64,000 nt of DNA. Origin: Astragalus membranaceus (Eukaryota; Streptophyta; Magnoliopsida; Fabales; Fabaceae). Positions 33,226 to 44,354 of the stretch are shown here, one piece after another. The notes under the pieces are model-generated. The model was given only the letters and a program-made list of their open reading frames with translations. It was not told the DNA's origin and ran no database searches. The DNA lies in the NCBI GenBank assembly GCA_039519185.1, contig CM076849.1:85213701-85277700 (forward strand), in the 5' to 3' direction. The position numbers were made by a program, and so were the translations under genes. Numbering within the stretch: position 1 is the stretch's first letter; the number at the start of each line of letters is the position of its first letter.

Positions 33226-33413
33226 TTTTTTTTGTTCGAGACCAGGGTATCCACCGAACGCAGTGACTAATCCCTCGCTGGATTGGACGCACCTCGAAGG
33301 GTGGGGGAGCTGGCCAGGGATTTAAAGCTGCTCCATACCCAAGGCGAAGATCGAACCCTCGACACTTGGTTAAGGGAGGATGAGCCCCAACCGCTCAACC
33401 ACACTCCTGGGTT
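33226..33413 (-). mobile_element. tRNA-derived SINE with 13-bp target duplication
   Basis: 188 bp on the minus strand with A box GTGGTTGAGCGG and B box GGTTCGATCTT, an internal RNA polymerase III promoter. It ends in a short A-rich tail (minus strand AACAAAAAAAA). A perfect 13-bp duplication ATATATTAAATCA flanks it (33213-33225 and 33414-33426). The paralogous block after copy B near 28260 lacks it, giving an empty site. Confidence 0.9.
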
Positions 33414-33426
33414 ATATATTAAATCA

Positions 33427-34103
33427 ATATTAAATCAATTGCACTCACGCTTATATTTCATAAAACATGAAAATAGGTGGGTTGGTTTCAACCAAAAGTA
33501 TATTTTTTTTATCTTTTATAGTTTGTAAATTCCGGATTATGTTTTTTTTTCTGTATTGTTGACAAAAGATTCTTATTTTCTTTTATATTTGTAAATTCCG
33601 GATTAAATTTTTTTTGTATTGTTAAAAAAAGTTTCTTATTTTTAGATGTAGCTTTTATATGTCAAATCAAATATTAATAAATTTGATCAACTAATAATGA
33701 GATCCAAATATAATTGTGGTAATCACACTACCTGTGGTAATTCTAGTATTTGGAGAGCCGTTGATGACGCTGTTAACTATGTGAGCAATCTTAGAAAAGA
33801 AAGGGTGAGGACAAAGTGTTTGGAAACTTACAAATACTTTGGAACAAGTTATAATAGAGAGTGACATATATACTCTATTCGTAATCTTTGTTACTTTTGG
33901 TTTTTTTATTTTTTTCAAAACAACAGTAATATTTAAAAATTCCAAAAACAATTCACCAGATTTTTCAAAATATACTATTTATATTTATTGGGTCTTTTAG
34001 AGTTTCAAAGAAATGATTAATTGTCTTACGCCAAAAGTACGAAAGATTAGAATCGACGAAGTACAATATAATAATAAATGCAATAAATGTCATTATTTAT
34101 TTT
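33427..34103. repeat. Block shared with 28261-28965 (continued)
   Basis: Near-identical to the block after copy B, with an additional short internal duplication of the TTTGTAAATTCCGGATTA segment near 33520 and 33590. No gene supported; a parallel minus-strand open stretch is noted under the partner block. Confidence 0.65.
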
Positions 34104-35095
34104 GTCGTTTCTATTATTAGTCCCTACCGTTCAATGATGGTGATTAGGCTAACAGAATGCTGACGTATTATTTACAGGTGGTTTTTGATGTGGCTTTTCT
34201 TTTTTATTTTATTCTGTTTTATTAAATTTTGTATTTTTTTTTCAAAAATAAAAGTTAGTCTTCTTCTTCCCTAAATCATCACCATCTTCACGAAACTTTC
34301 CAAAACCATAACCTTTGCTTCTTGTTCAAATGAATCCAGAAACAAATGCATCTAGAAACCCAACAGCAACCCAACAGCAACAGAAACTGCCCACACTCAC
34401 TCATAAAAAAGCAATTCTAGAAACTGCTCATTGCCCACACTCACTCAAAAAACGCAATTCTAGAAATCCCAACCCTAGAATTCACGAATCTATAAACCCA
34501 ACTGCAACAGAAGTGAATTCACGAATCCAGAAACCCAACAGCAACAAAAGCGAATTCATGAATCTAGAAAACCCATGAAAACCCATGAATCCAATTCACC
34601 CAGATTCACAAATTCACGCATAGCAGAGGAACGAGAGAAGAACGCATAAATTCACAACAACATCACACCCTTCCGTCGTTGAGAGAGAAACGTGATGAGA
34701 GTGGAACGAGAGAGGAAAGCGATGAGAGAGGAACAAGAGAGGAGTGCGATGGTCGGTCTTCTCTGGTGGTTTGGCCGTCGCGATGGCGAGTCTTCTCCGG
34801 TGGTTTAGCCGTCGCGGCCATGAGAAGTGAGAGGGAGAGAGGCGCTGCCATGAATTTGATGTTTTCGGGAAAATAGGTTAAGGATTTTTTTTTTGAATAA
34901 AAAAACAAAAACTTCAAAAAAACAGAATAAAATAAAAAGAAAAGCCACATCGTAAAAAAAGCCACATGTAAATTATACGTCAGCATTTCGTTAGCCCAGT
35001 CAGCGTTATTTAACGTCAGGGACTAATAATGGAAACATCAAAAAAAGTTGGGGACCAAAATACCTATTTCGTTAATGTAGGGATTGTGTCGGTGT
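34104..35095. mobile_element. Foldback element
   Basis: Inverted arms of about 120 bp: left 34105-34225 and right 34930-35045, sharing ATTATTAGTCCCT, GCTGACGTAT and GATGTGGCTTTTC. The interior has imperfect direct repeats of a CCAGAAACCCAACAGCAAC type (34330-34580) and then an Arg/Glu-rich purine stretch. No transposase. The target duplication could not be placed. Confidence 0.55.
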
Positions 35096-35147
35096 ACGAT
35101 TGACTCAACTTTTTAGATGTAATTTAAATTTCACTTTGATGTGTAAC

Positions 35148-36070
35148 TAAGGGTGGAAATAGGAAGAGGCCAGACGCCTATATTAGGCTCAGGTTAGTAC
35201 AAGCTTTTTTTTAATTGATAAGGTCAAGACCTTTTTAAAGCTAATTTAACTAAAAAGGTAAGTTACATGCCATCAAAAAAGTCGTCTAGGCCTAAAAAAT
35301 ATCTATTATTACTATTATTATATTAAATTTTTTACTTTGCGTTAAATCATAAATTTGCTTACTTTTTATCATTACAAGAAAAACGTGTTTTTCCAGCGGA
35401 AAAAATCCGCCAAAAAAGTGACGTTTTCGGCGGATTTTTTCTGCCGCTAAAACGCTCGCAGGTAATGTTTTCCGATGGAGTTTCCGCCGGTAATTTCCGG
35501 CATATTTTTTCAAAAAATAAAATTTTTTTTTGAAAAATCCGCCCAAAACGCGCATTACCGGCGGATTTTTCCCCCAGTCATTTCCGGCGGATTTTTTTAT
35601 AAAAGTAAAAAATATTGAGAAATCAGCCGGAAATGCACAATACCGGCGGATTTTTTTAAAAAAAATTTAACTTTTTTTAAGTTTTTTCGTATTTTAAAAT
35701 TTAATATGTAATTTTAGACATATTTAAAGGTATTATTGTAAAATAGAATTTATATAGGTGTCACATAAAGATAATCTCTCTAAAAGATTTTGTAAAATAT
35801 CGAATTAGAACTTAATCCCATTGGCCTATTAGCTTGTTAGTCTATTTGAAAAGTCTACACCACTCAATGGTTGTAAGCTTTCGTAAAAAAATTGGTGAAG
35901 TAGGCTTTTAAATAGACTTCCAGGCCTTGTTAGGCTTTCATAAAGGCCAGTCCGGGCCTCAAAAATCTGCCTATTACAGGCCACAGGCCAAGCTCAGGCC
36001 TAGTTTTTTAAACACAGTCCAGGCTAAGGTCATGCAAAGCCCAGCTCGACCCAGCCTATTCCCACCGCTA
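35148..36070. mobile_element. hAT-type non-autonomous element
   Basis: Terminal inverted repeats TAAGGGTGGAAATAGG (left) and the reverse complement of CCTATTCCCACCGCTA (right). The interior has GGCCT-rich segments on both sides. No matching 8-bp duplication is visible. A CACTA-type end is nested at 35370. Confidence 0.55.
35370..35665 (+). mobile_element. CACTA terminus with CCGGCGGATTTTT subterminal repeats
   Basis: Begins CATTACAAGAAAAACG, one base off the canonical CACTACAAGAAAA end. It is followed by several direct and inverted copies of TCCGGCGGATTTTT. The opposite end was not found, so this is a terminal fragment or a decayed miniature element. Confidence 0.6.
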
Positions 36071-36122
36071 ACTGCCATGTATTAGCCACTTATCGTGGTG
36101 TGCCATGTTGTCTTCGACTTTG

Positions 36123-36295
36123 GATCCTCTCCTTCCACCTCCCTACATCTCCTTCCATCATCTCTATCTCTCACTCTTAATTTCACTCTCTCTCATCATT
36201 ATTTATAATTTTTTAATGATGAGAGAGAGTAAAGTGAAATTAAGAGAGATAGAGAGGATGGTGGTAGATGTATGAAAAGTGGGAAGGAGAGGATC
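36123..36295. repeat. Long hairpin (inverted repeat)
   Basis: Left arm 36123-36201 and right arm 36214-36295 pair over about 75-80 bases around a 12-base AT loop. Outer ends are GATCCTCTCCTTCC and its complement. It may be a miniature element or a small-RNA source. Confidence 0.75.
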
Positions 36296-36364
36296 GAAAT
36301 CCTGTTGTCTTCACATTAAATATTTTTTTCCCAACTTCTGCTGAGAGAAACACACTTATCCTGT

Positions 36365-36562
36365 GAGTGGCGAGAATGGTGCTCAAGTGACCCGGTGTAA
36401 CAGCCTGGGCCCTTTTCTTTCTAGTAGGCTATCCCAGAACTGTACATCATGACATTCTCTACCCCCTGTAGAGTTTTTGCCCTCCGTGGAAATCGAACAT
36501 TGTACCCTGGGACTCAAGTACAATCTCAATGCATTCCCACTACCAATTGATCTAGTAGACAA
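36365..36562 (-). mobile_element. Second tRNA-derived SINE-like element
   Basis: On the minus strand an A box (TAGATCAATTGGTAGTGGG, 36537-36555) is followed by a B box (ATGTTCGATTTCC, 36488-36500). The body contains GTACAGTTCTGGGATAG. It differs in sequence from the SINE at 33226, so it is another family. The tail and duplication are not defined. Confidence 0.6.
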
Positions 36563-36958
36563 ATTTAAAGGTAAATTTGATTAAGGCCGTTTTCAAAAAG
36601 TAGAATGTGGTTTTGTAAAAGGAATTCAAATATACTAGTAATTGAATCAGAATTTGGACTCAAGACTAACAATAACAATGTAAATTGAATTCGAAGTTTG
36701 AACTAGCAAAGGTGACTTAAACAAATCATAGAAATCAGTCCCAAAAATCGGTGTCATGAATCCTTTAAGTATCAAAATAAAAGAAGCAAAATGAAATACT
36801 AAAAAAAGAAAAATAAAGACAAAAGTGAAGCACTCAATTATTAAAAGAAAATATTTATTCAACATAGCAATCAAAATAGAAAGAAAATTGCCGAGACATA
36901 CATTTTTCACCATAATTTTCCAATGATCCTGTAAAAAATATGTTAGAGTACCATTGTT
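36563..36958. other. AT-rich spacer
   Basis: No gene, repeat end or structured element was recognised here. Confidence 0.5.
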
Positions 36959-38884
36959 CTCCTTTGCAGGGGCAGAGCATAGTGAGGGCCGCTCGGAGCC
37001 TGGCCACCCAAAAAAAATTAAAATTAAATTGTATATATAAATCTCTACATTTACATCTTGGGGTAGTCTGATGCCAGCATGACGTCATCATTTTGGCGCC
37101 AAAATTTCCCACTTCCCGCCCAAAAGCCCCAGCAATAGCATGCTGCCATGTGTTTTCGCTGTATGGTGAATGCTGCCATGTGTTTTCACATCCTTTCTTC
37201 TATCAATTGCTTAATGTGTCACACACGCTTTCCCCCACAGACACGCCTTCCCCCACACACATCTCACTTCTCTATTCTCTTCTCTGCACTCTCTTTCCAC
37301 TCTCTCAGTTCTCTCTCTCTCGCCATATCTATTTCTTCTTCCCTTTCCACTTTCTTCTTCTTCCTTCGTCCTTCATCCATTCTTTCTTCCTTCATCCATG
37401 CAATAAAAACTAGAGGGAGTCGACACCCTCCATACCTTGCCTCACTGCACCAAGAAAAAAGTCTCTCTCTCTCTCTCTCTCTAGGGATTTCTTCAATCGC
37501 ATCTCGATTTTGCAAGGCTATCCGAAATTCTCCATGGAGGTAACTACAACGTTTCCATCATCACTTTTCCTCTCTTTGCTTTCTCTCAAAATCTTCAATC
37601 GCATGGAATCTTATTTTGATCAAAATTCTTGTGAGAGATTATTCGATTTCCTTTATTAATTGGATTTTGTTGTGTTTTCGTTCTGATGAATACGATTTCC
37701 CTTGATTTGTTGCTATTCGATTGGGGATTTTTTTTGATTTGTTTGTGGATTTTGTAGGTTCCTGTGATGGTTGGTGCATGCAGCTCAATTTGAAAACCCT
37801 ACTCGTCCTCCCTCCAATGTCCACCGCAGCGATGCAATTCCCATCTCTAATCAACTCCTCTTCCTCTGATGTCCAGGAATAGAACCACCGCAATCGCTGC
37901 CGCTGGCGATGAAGGTTCTGGTTTCGGTTTCAAGTCACTGTTAATATTAGTAAAATTTTCTCTATTTTTCAAGCTCTGTTCACAATTTTTTTAAGCACTA
38001 GATTTCTGAGAGTTTGACAAGTATGTTTTATTGCTTTGTCAGGTTTGAAGAGGGCACAAATATGTGAACCGTGGTTCTAAAGATTAAAAGGAGCTTTTGA
38101 CCATTAAAAAGGAAAAGATTGAATTCATCCAGTTTAAGATGGTGTTTGAGGCTTGCTGATTAATGAATGAATATTCGTAAGATGGAGTCTTTTCTTCTTC
38201 AATGGTTGCATGCTCAAATTTCTAGGTTTTCTATCTCATTGTATGTTGTTTCAATGATTCACAAAACCTGTCACCTTATTATGATTTCTCTAATTTTCCC
38301 TATTTGGATTTTGACAATCTTTTGTTTAATTTTTTGTTGTTGCAGAGAATAAGCTGCCATTGACTCATTCCAAAATTCATGTGGAGAAAAGATTTCATGT
38401 GATCTGTAAGAACCTGTTTCTTCTTTGATAGACAATTCAAACCTATTTTCTATTGTTTATGTTTTTTCATTTTGAGTTGTATTATGCCTTTCTCATTGCA
38501 ACTTTTTTGTCAATCGTTTGTGTTTCTTCATGTTTAGTTGAAAATAAAATATATGAAATGTGTTTCTTAGAATGTAATGCTATTCCTTTATTTGGTTACA
38601 TAGTTTGAGGATGGAGATGTCTATAGATCAATATTGCAATATGAGCAACAAAATAGTCAAGGTGGTCATTTGGATCACCAATGGCTTCATATATGTTTAG
38701 AATTGGAGGCTTCTCTTGTGCTCTCAGAATCGGACAATCATCGATCTTCCGAGTGAACTCTCTTATATAATCATTAAAGATTTCATAATTTTCTTAACTT
38801 CTATGTCCATGTGCCACTTCAATCAACAATACATGTAGATGATGCTTACCAAAAGTGGGATTATCTAACTTTTGGTTTATGCAG

Positions 38885-39007
38885 ATGAATGTGATGGGAT
38901 CTTCAAATAAAAGAAAGCACAATGCAGTTTACAGTGTTGATGATGGTAGCTGTGATAACCACAATCCATTTATTCAACAAAGAAAATGGCTCCATACGCT
39001 ATCTATG
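38885..39007 (+). pseudogene. Captured exon-like segment in Helitron
   Basis: A 41-codon open stretch beginning MNVMGSSNKRKHNAVY is bounded by GCAG upstream and GTATAA downstream, as expected for an internal exon. Further AG...GT segments lie near 38626, 39117, 39284 and 39415. I do not recognise the source gene. Confidence 0.4.
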
Positions 39008-39709
39008 GTATAACAAGTTAATATTCCTTAATTACTTTGTTGTTTCAATGTATATTGTTTGTCTAAAGTAGGAGTGCTTTTGCTGGTTTTTTATTTATTG
39101 TCATAAAATGTTCTATAGGTACCTCTGCATCTCACAGTTTGATGAATGGAGCTACTCCTTTAAATGAAACTCCACTTTGTACATAATGTCTTTTTATTCT
39201 GCATGGTTTATTTTTTTATTAATCATCTAATGACTCATCTAACTACTCACCTAATGTACTAACATTTATATTGTTTTCATTCAGCTATGTGTTCTGCTTC
39301 ACAGCAAAAAACATCAGGTATTCAAAATCACGTTCCTTTCTTAAGTTCTTTAAATGTTTTGTTCATTTCTTGAAGGGATGGCTAACTCACCACCACCTTC
39401 ATTAATTAGTGTGCAGAAGGGGATGGAAGAGTGGGGATCAACGTTAGTGGCAAAGGCTTAGATATGGTATATTTTCCTGTCTTATTTTGTGAAAGAGAAA
39501 ACTCCTGTTTAAAGAAAAGATTTTTTCTGCCTAAATTATAATTTGAGCATTTTTGAAACATACCCTCCTTCCATTTGGTTTTGGTACTAATTAGTTTTCC
39601 TTTTTCTGTTATATTTTCCAATTAGGCAGTTATTTGCTTTTGGTACTTATTATTGTTTTGTTAGTATAACATACATGCTCAATGATTGAACTATATTTTG
39701 CACTTGCAG

Positions 39710-39751
39710 GGCATTCTTATCAATGGCCAATTTCCAGACCTTGAAATCTAA
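39710..39751 (+). pseudogene. SKU5-like multicopper oxidase exon start
   Basis: After a TTGCAG acceptor the sequence reads GILINGQFPDLEI and then a stop. SKU5/SKS multicopper oxidases carry ILINGQFPGP at this place, from family knowledge. Only 13 residues support the match, so the identification is tentative. Confidence 0.4.
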
Positions 39752-39900
39752 TCTGTTGGCGATGAAAGTCTCGGTTTGATGATTATATTTTGATCATATC
39801 GCATGCTTGATCATCGTGGTCGTGGCTCTGAGAGATGAGAGATGAGATGAGATGAGATGAGAGATGGGAGCTGTGAGAGAGAGAGAGGATTTCTTTTTTT

Positions 39901-40208
39901 TTTACTTTGCTTTCGCTTTCTTTTTTACTCCATATCTTGATTTCTTACTGCCAACTCTTCATTTCAACTAAAATTACTTATTATTTATTTTTCAGGTGTG
40001 GTTGATGGTTTACTTTTGGGCCAACATCTAAGGTTAGTGGCTGTTTGAACATGGTTTACTTTGCTTTCACTTCCCTTTTTACTCCATATCTTGATTTCTT
40101 ACTGCCAACTCTTCATTTCAACTAAAATTACTTATTATTTATTTTTCAGGTGTGGTTGATGATTTACTTTTGGGCCAACATCTAAGGTTAGTGGCTGTTT
40201 GAACATGG
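39901..40208 (+). repeat. 154-bp tandem duplication in Helitron
   Basis: Units 39901-40054 and 40055-40208 are almost identical. Each contains a TTTTTCAG|GTGTGG acceptor-like site, so the duplication may have copied an intron-exon border. Confidence 0.9.
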
Positions 40209-42423
40209 TGAGGAGTGAAGCATATTGCTCTATAAAAGTATGCCTACTGATTTTGTCTTACTATGTTCGGGTTTCTATATATATAGCTAGAGTTTTTGTT
40301 GGAACTTATAATCATTTTTCTACTTTGACGGGGAGGGTGCCATGGTGACTGATTTATTGTTTTTTTTTTGACAAAATTTATTGTCACTATGTTGTGGATT
40401 ATATTTTCTCATTATTTTTCTTTGATTTATTGTTGTGTTGAATGTTTTGCCATTAAATTTGATTTGTTATTCCAGTTTTGTTGAAAAACTGATGTGCTAT
40501 ACATAGCAACTATTTTTGCAGAAGCTTGACTTCATATTATACATAGTGCAGTGTATATTATAGATTTTAGCTATACTTTGTGTAGTTATCAAAAAATTTG
40601 TGTAATTCTGTCCTAGGAATGCACTTATTTGTTAGTATGCAAAATTATGTGTAATTTGGCCTTTTTCAATTTTTGTTTTTTATATTTGTAGATAGGTGTT
40701 TTTGCTCAAGGAAAAGGTAATTAGTTGGATGATGTGCAAGAGTTCTTCAGTGTATTGAGAAGTCACCTTAAGAATGTGAATTTCATACCCCAGGTGCCTT
40801 CCCAAGCCCCCTAAAAAATGAATTCCTCAATCCGGTTTTTACATGGTTTGCTTCATTGTCTCTGATTTTGTGTTTGATATTTTTGGGGTGTCGAATTTTA
40901 GTAATAAAGTTGGAGCTTAATTGTTGATTTGATTTGATTGAATAAAATTCTCATGCAAACTTTTATATATAAAGATCATGTTTTTTTGAAGATCAATTGC
41001 CTTATTATTTTCTAAAAACAGAGATTATTTTTTATTTTACTTTTGCATGACCTTATTTGTGTTCCTATGTTTAACTTATTTACCTTATTTGCTTCAATAC
41101 TTAGTGTTTTGTTCCTTACTAGCTCGATTTTAGTTGTCTAACACCTCAGTCATCTTCCCTTTGTCAAATTCAAGCCATATGGTCTCATGCTATCTCTATT
41201 TTTTGAGCTTTGTTATGATTGATGTATCCAACAATACCTACCTGACTTATTGAAGCTTCATGATATTGTTCCTCAAAAAAGGTTCATACTGCACTTTGTA
41301 CTTAATCAAGGATGTTGTTCCTTTATTTTATTTTAGCTGAGTTTGCTTTTATTTGATGTTTGATATGTATCTAGAGTTATTTGCTTCTCTACTTTCTTTA
41401 TGTTTTAATTATTTTCTTTTTTGTTCCTCATTCTGCATTTATGGTATACTCTTATCTTCTAATTTTCTTTATATAATCTTATTTCCATTCTCTACTTGCT
41501 TCTTAAAATTTGTTTTCCTATTTTTGTTATTTGTAGTAGCTGCGCATTGGTTTCTATGTGCAAGTCTATCATCTTGGTTAACATACTTGGGAAAAATTGC
41601 CATGCAAGTTCATGTGGATGAGCAGTAAACCTGGACATTGTTGTGTTGTTGATGGTTGGACTGCATTCCATGGATTGAATGGGCTTTTGGCATGTCATAT
41701 AGAAGGCAATTTTGGGAATAAGCAAGGGAAATAACGAAGAAGGAGGAAGAAAGGGAAAGAGGAGCAGTAACGGGAATGGAAGTAAAGAGAGTTTGAATTT
41801 GAAGCAGAGATTCAAATTCGTGATCTATTATTGTTTACCTTTGATTATTTTCATTCAAAGCGCGAGCTGTGATCTACATGTGATGTGAAATTCCATTTTC
41901 GTACGATTGAATTATTTCCTTATGCGTAATGTAAAGTGGATTAAAATTTAAAATTAGGTTGATCATTTATTTATTTCAAGAAAGTGGAGTTGGTGGCAAA
42001 AAGGAAACAACTTTAAAAGAGGAGGGAATGAGAGCCTAAGTATAATGTAGGGAGCCAAAGAAATAAAATGGTTACTTTGTTTGTTTATTAGTTTGTTCAA
42101 CTATGTTGGGTTATTTTTTATTGTCAATTCCCTTCTTACTCATTCTAAGAATTATGTATTTTTAACAATGTATATGGTCTGTCATAGAACTGTGAGGTAG
42201 TGCATTTTCATCTCTATAGTGAATTTTTTGTTTTGCTTGATGGTCTTGGTCTTTTTGATTTTACTTAATGTGTATGCATTTTGGATTTTTTGAATCCTAA
42301 ATCCATCACTAAGATTATTTGTCAACAACACTTGGTGATGAAAAGAAAGAGAGATGGATTATGCTTAAAACAGAACCATTCACACAACAATAAGTGTAGT
42401 GTAGCACCATTTTTCCTAGATTA

Positions 42424-42552
42424 ATGCGCAATCAGCCGCCTCCCATTCAAGTTCACTACCCTACTAATGAAGTTGGTCGCGAGTTTACTCCACCTAACTA
42501 TTTTGATGATAAGACAATCAGACAAACTGCTGATAATCCCATTATTATGTAA
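42424..42552 (+). CDS. 42-residue ORF near Helitron 3' end
   Basis: Begins MRNQPPPIQVHYPTNEV and ends NPIIM. Its proline-rich, non-repetitive composition and position about 200 bases before the Helitron end suggest the last exon of a captured gene rather than chance. No family is recognised. Confidence 0.35.
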   Translation: MRNQPPPIQVHYPTNEVGREFTPPNYFDDKTIRQTADNPIIM

Positions 42553-43175
42553 TGACTTTATTTAGTAGGATGGTTGTTGTGTTTCTTTAGCTTCAAGACT
42601 TTTTAATTATGTTTTGACTGTAGTTTTCTCTTATTGACTACATATACACTCTTGCTTTTTGCTTTGAATTACAACTATTTAAAATCATTGTTAGAATTTT
42701 TATTTCCATATATGTAATATTTAGAGTTTTTGCCCCCGTGCAGAGCACGGGTCACACCGCTAGTATATATTAAATCTGTTACGTTTTGCGCACGTATTGA
42801 TACCCTCGTACGTCAAAGTGGTTAAAGAATGGCTAATTTAATTTGGGCCATTTGTTCAATTTGGGTCACTGTATAAATGTAATAATTTTCTAAAAAATGA
42901 TTTTATCCTTTCAAAATTAAAATTAATTAAATATAAATATTTTAATTATGTCAAATCAAAATTATTTTACTAACAAATTATTTATGTTTGTAATAATATT
43001 TTTATTTTATATTTACTTATTTTGTTTGTATTTCACTAGCAAGTATATTACTACTATTTGATAATTTTGGCCCCAAAAACAATTTCCTCTATGCTCCGGC
43101 GCCACTGCTCCTATGAAATTTCTTATCTTCAAAACCAATCTAGCTTCATTATTTTTGGATCCATTTAGTTCCAAC

Positions 43176-43763
43176 CAAGGTAATCAAAACCGGACCGGGC
43201 ATTGAACCGGAAGAGGTACCGGTTCAGGGGTTCTTGGGTTCAACCGGTTGAATCGGGGGTTCAACCGGAATTAATTAAATATATTATTTAATATATTTTT
43301 TACAATATATAAAGGATAAAAAAAAAAAAAAAGCATAGTATGACATAATAAAATTATAATATTCAACAATCATAGATAGTTAGATACTAGTATAATGTAA
43401 ATACTCTCATAGTAATATTAGTGTACACATTTATTTTTTAATTATTTATTTATTTTTTCAATTTAATTATAAAAAAGTATAAAAAATATCCCATATACCA
43501 AAATTCAACATCATTTATCATTTTTTTTTCCAAAATCAACATGATATAGCATTTTTTAAGAAAAATAAACAAAACCGGTTTTCTGGCCGGTTTGGCGGTT
43601 TTCTGTCCGGTTTGGCCGGTTTTTGACCGGTTTTGGCCGGTTTTCCGGTTCGCAGGCCGGTTCTCCAACAATCCGGTTTTGGGGTCCAACTGGACCGGAC
43701 AGGGGTCCGGTTCCCGGTTCAACCGGTCGGACCGGCCGGTCCGGTCCGGTTTTGACAACCTTG
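43176..43763. mobile_element. hAT-type MITE, CCGGTT-rich
   Basis: 588 bp with inverted ends CAAGGTAATCAAAACCGG and the reverse complement of CCGGTTTTGACAACCTTG. A perfect 8-bp duplication GTTCCAAC flanks it (43168-43175 and 43764-43771). The interior is full of ACCGG/CCGGT motifs in both orientations. No transposase. Confidence 0.9.
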
Positions 43764-43771
43764 GTTCCAAC

Positions 43772-44354
43772 AGAGCCATCACTCAGATGCCAATTGAAGG
43801 TAAAACACACTAGAAAGGGGGATTTGAATAGGTTTTTCTAAGTAAAAAATCTTCTTGCAAACACTTGTTTTCACAAACGTTTGTAAGTAGTAAATAATGT
43901 AAGCAATGAAAAGCAAGTAAGTTGCACGAGAGATTTATCTTGGTTCACCACCACTTGGTAGCTACCTCTAGCCCCTTCAAAAACTTTTGAAGGATTTCTA
44001 GTAAAAACCTTTTTAGCAACCGCCAAGTGTCTTTTTAGTAACTTATTTCTGTCTTCAAATAAATTTTCATTAGTCATTTTGGTCCTCAAATGTGTTTTTT
44101 GTTGATCAGTTTAGCCATAAAATTACTAACCGAGGAGATAGATACGTGTTTGCAATTTTGATAAAGTCGTGGCCTTTAATGACAACCTCTCATACATTCA
44201 GACCAAAATGACTATTGGAGAAGATGAAAGTAATAGGTTTATTGAAGGAGGGGGCACACATGAAAAAAGAGACGCAACAACCTGAAATGCTAATAAAATG
44301 TGGGCTACAACATCCAAATCAAAATATATGTTTTAAAACCCATTTTCACCTCTA
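43772..44354. other. Spacer between MITE and LINE ORF1
   Basis: No gene is supported. The part 43870-44040 resembles LTR-retrotransposon border sequence but gave no diagnostic motif. Confidence 0.35.

Larger units (their letters stand above)
37042..42763 (+). mobile_element. Non-autonomous Helitron with captured exon-like segments
   Basis: The 5' end is TCTCTACATTTACATC preceded by A. The 3' end has stem CCCGTGC (42735-42741), loop AGA, stem GCACGGG, an eight-base spacer and CTAG (42760-42763) followed by T. Both ends match Helitron rules, and removing 5722 bp rejoins the hAT MITE as A|T. There is no Rep/helicase gene. The 5' region (37180-37540) is CT-rich and looks like a promoter and 5' leader with ATGGAG|GT near 37536. 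Exon-like segments follow downstream, consistent with gene capture. Confidence 0.85.
36967..43107. mobile_element. hAT-type MITE, split by a Helitron
   Basis: Terminal inverted repeats begin CAGGGGCAGAGCATAG (left) and, reversed, CAGTGGCGCCGGAGCATAG (right). The 8-bp flanks are CTCCTTTG (36959-36966) and CTCCTATG (43108-43115), matching seven of eight, as expected for an aged hAT target duplication. After removing the Helitron at 37042-42763 the MITE is about 419 bp. Confidence 0.75.

Noticed and set aside
33226..33413. tRNA gene from A and B boxes
   Set aside because: No cloverleaf or acceptor stem; the 188-bp length, A-rich tail and 13-bp duplication identify a SINE.
36647..36913. Minus-strand 88-residue hydrophobic ORF
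   Set aside because: AT-rich spacer with biased composition and no supporting context.
41353..41628. Hydrophobic 91-residue ORF
   Set aside because: T-rich intron-like sequence of the Helitron; composition bias explains the Phe/Leu content and nothing is conserved.
43450..43841. Overlapping ORFs on both strands with Arg/Pro/Gly/Thr runs
   Set aside because: They come from the ACCGG repeats of the hAT MITE.
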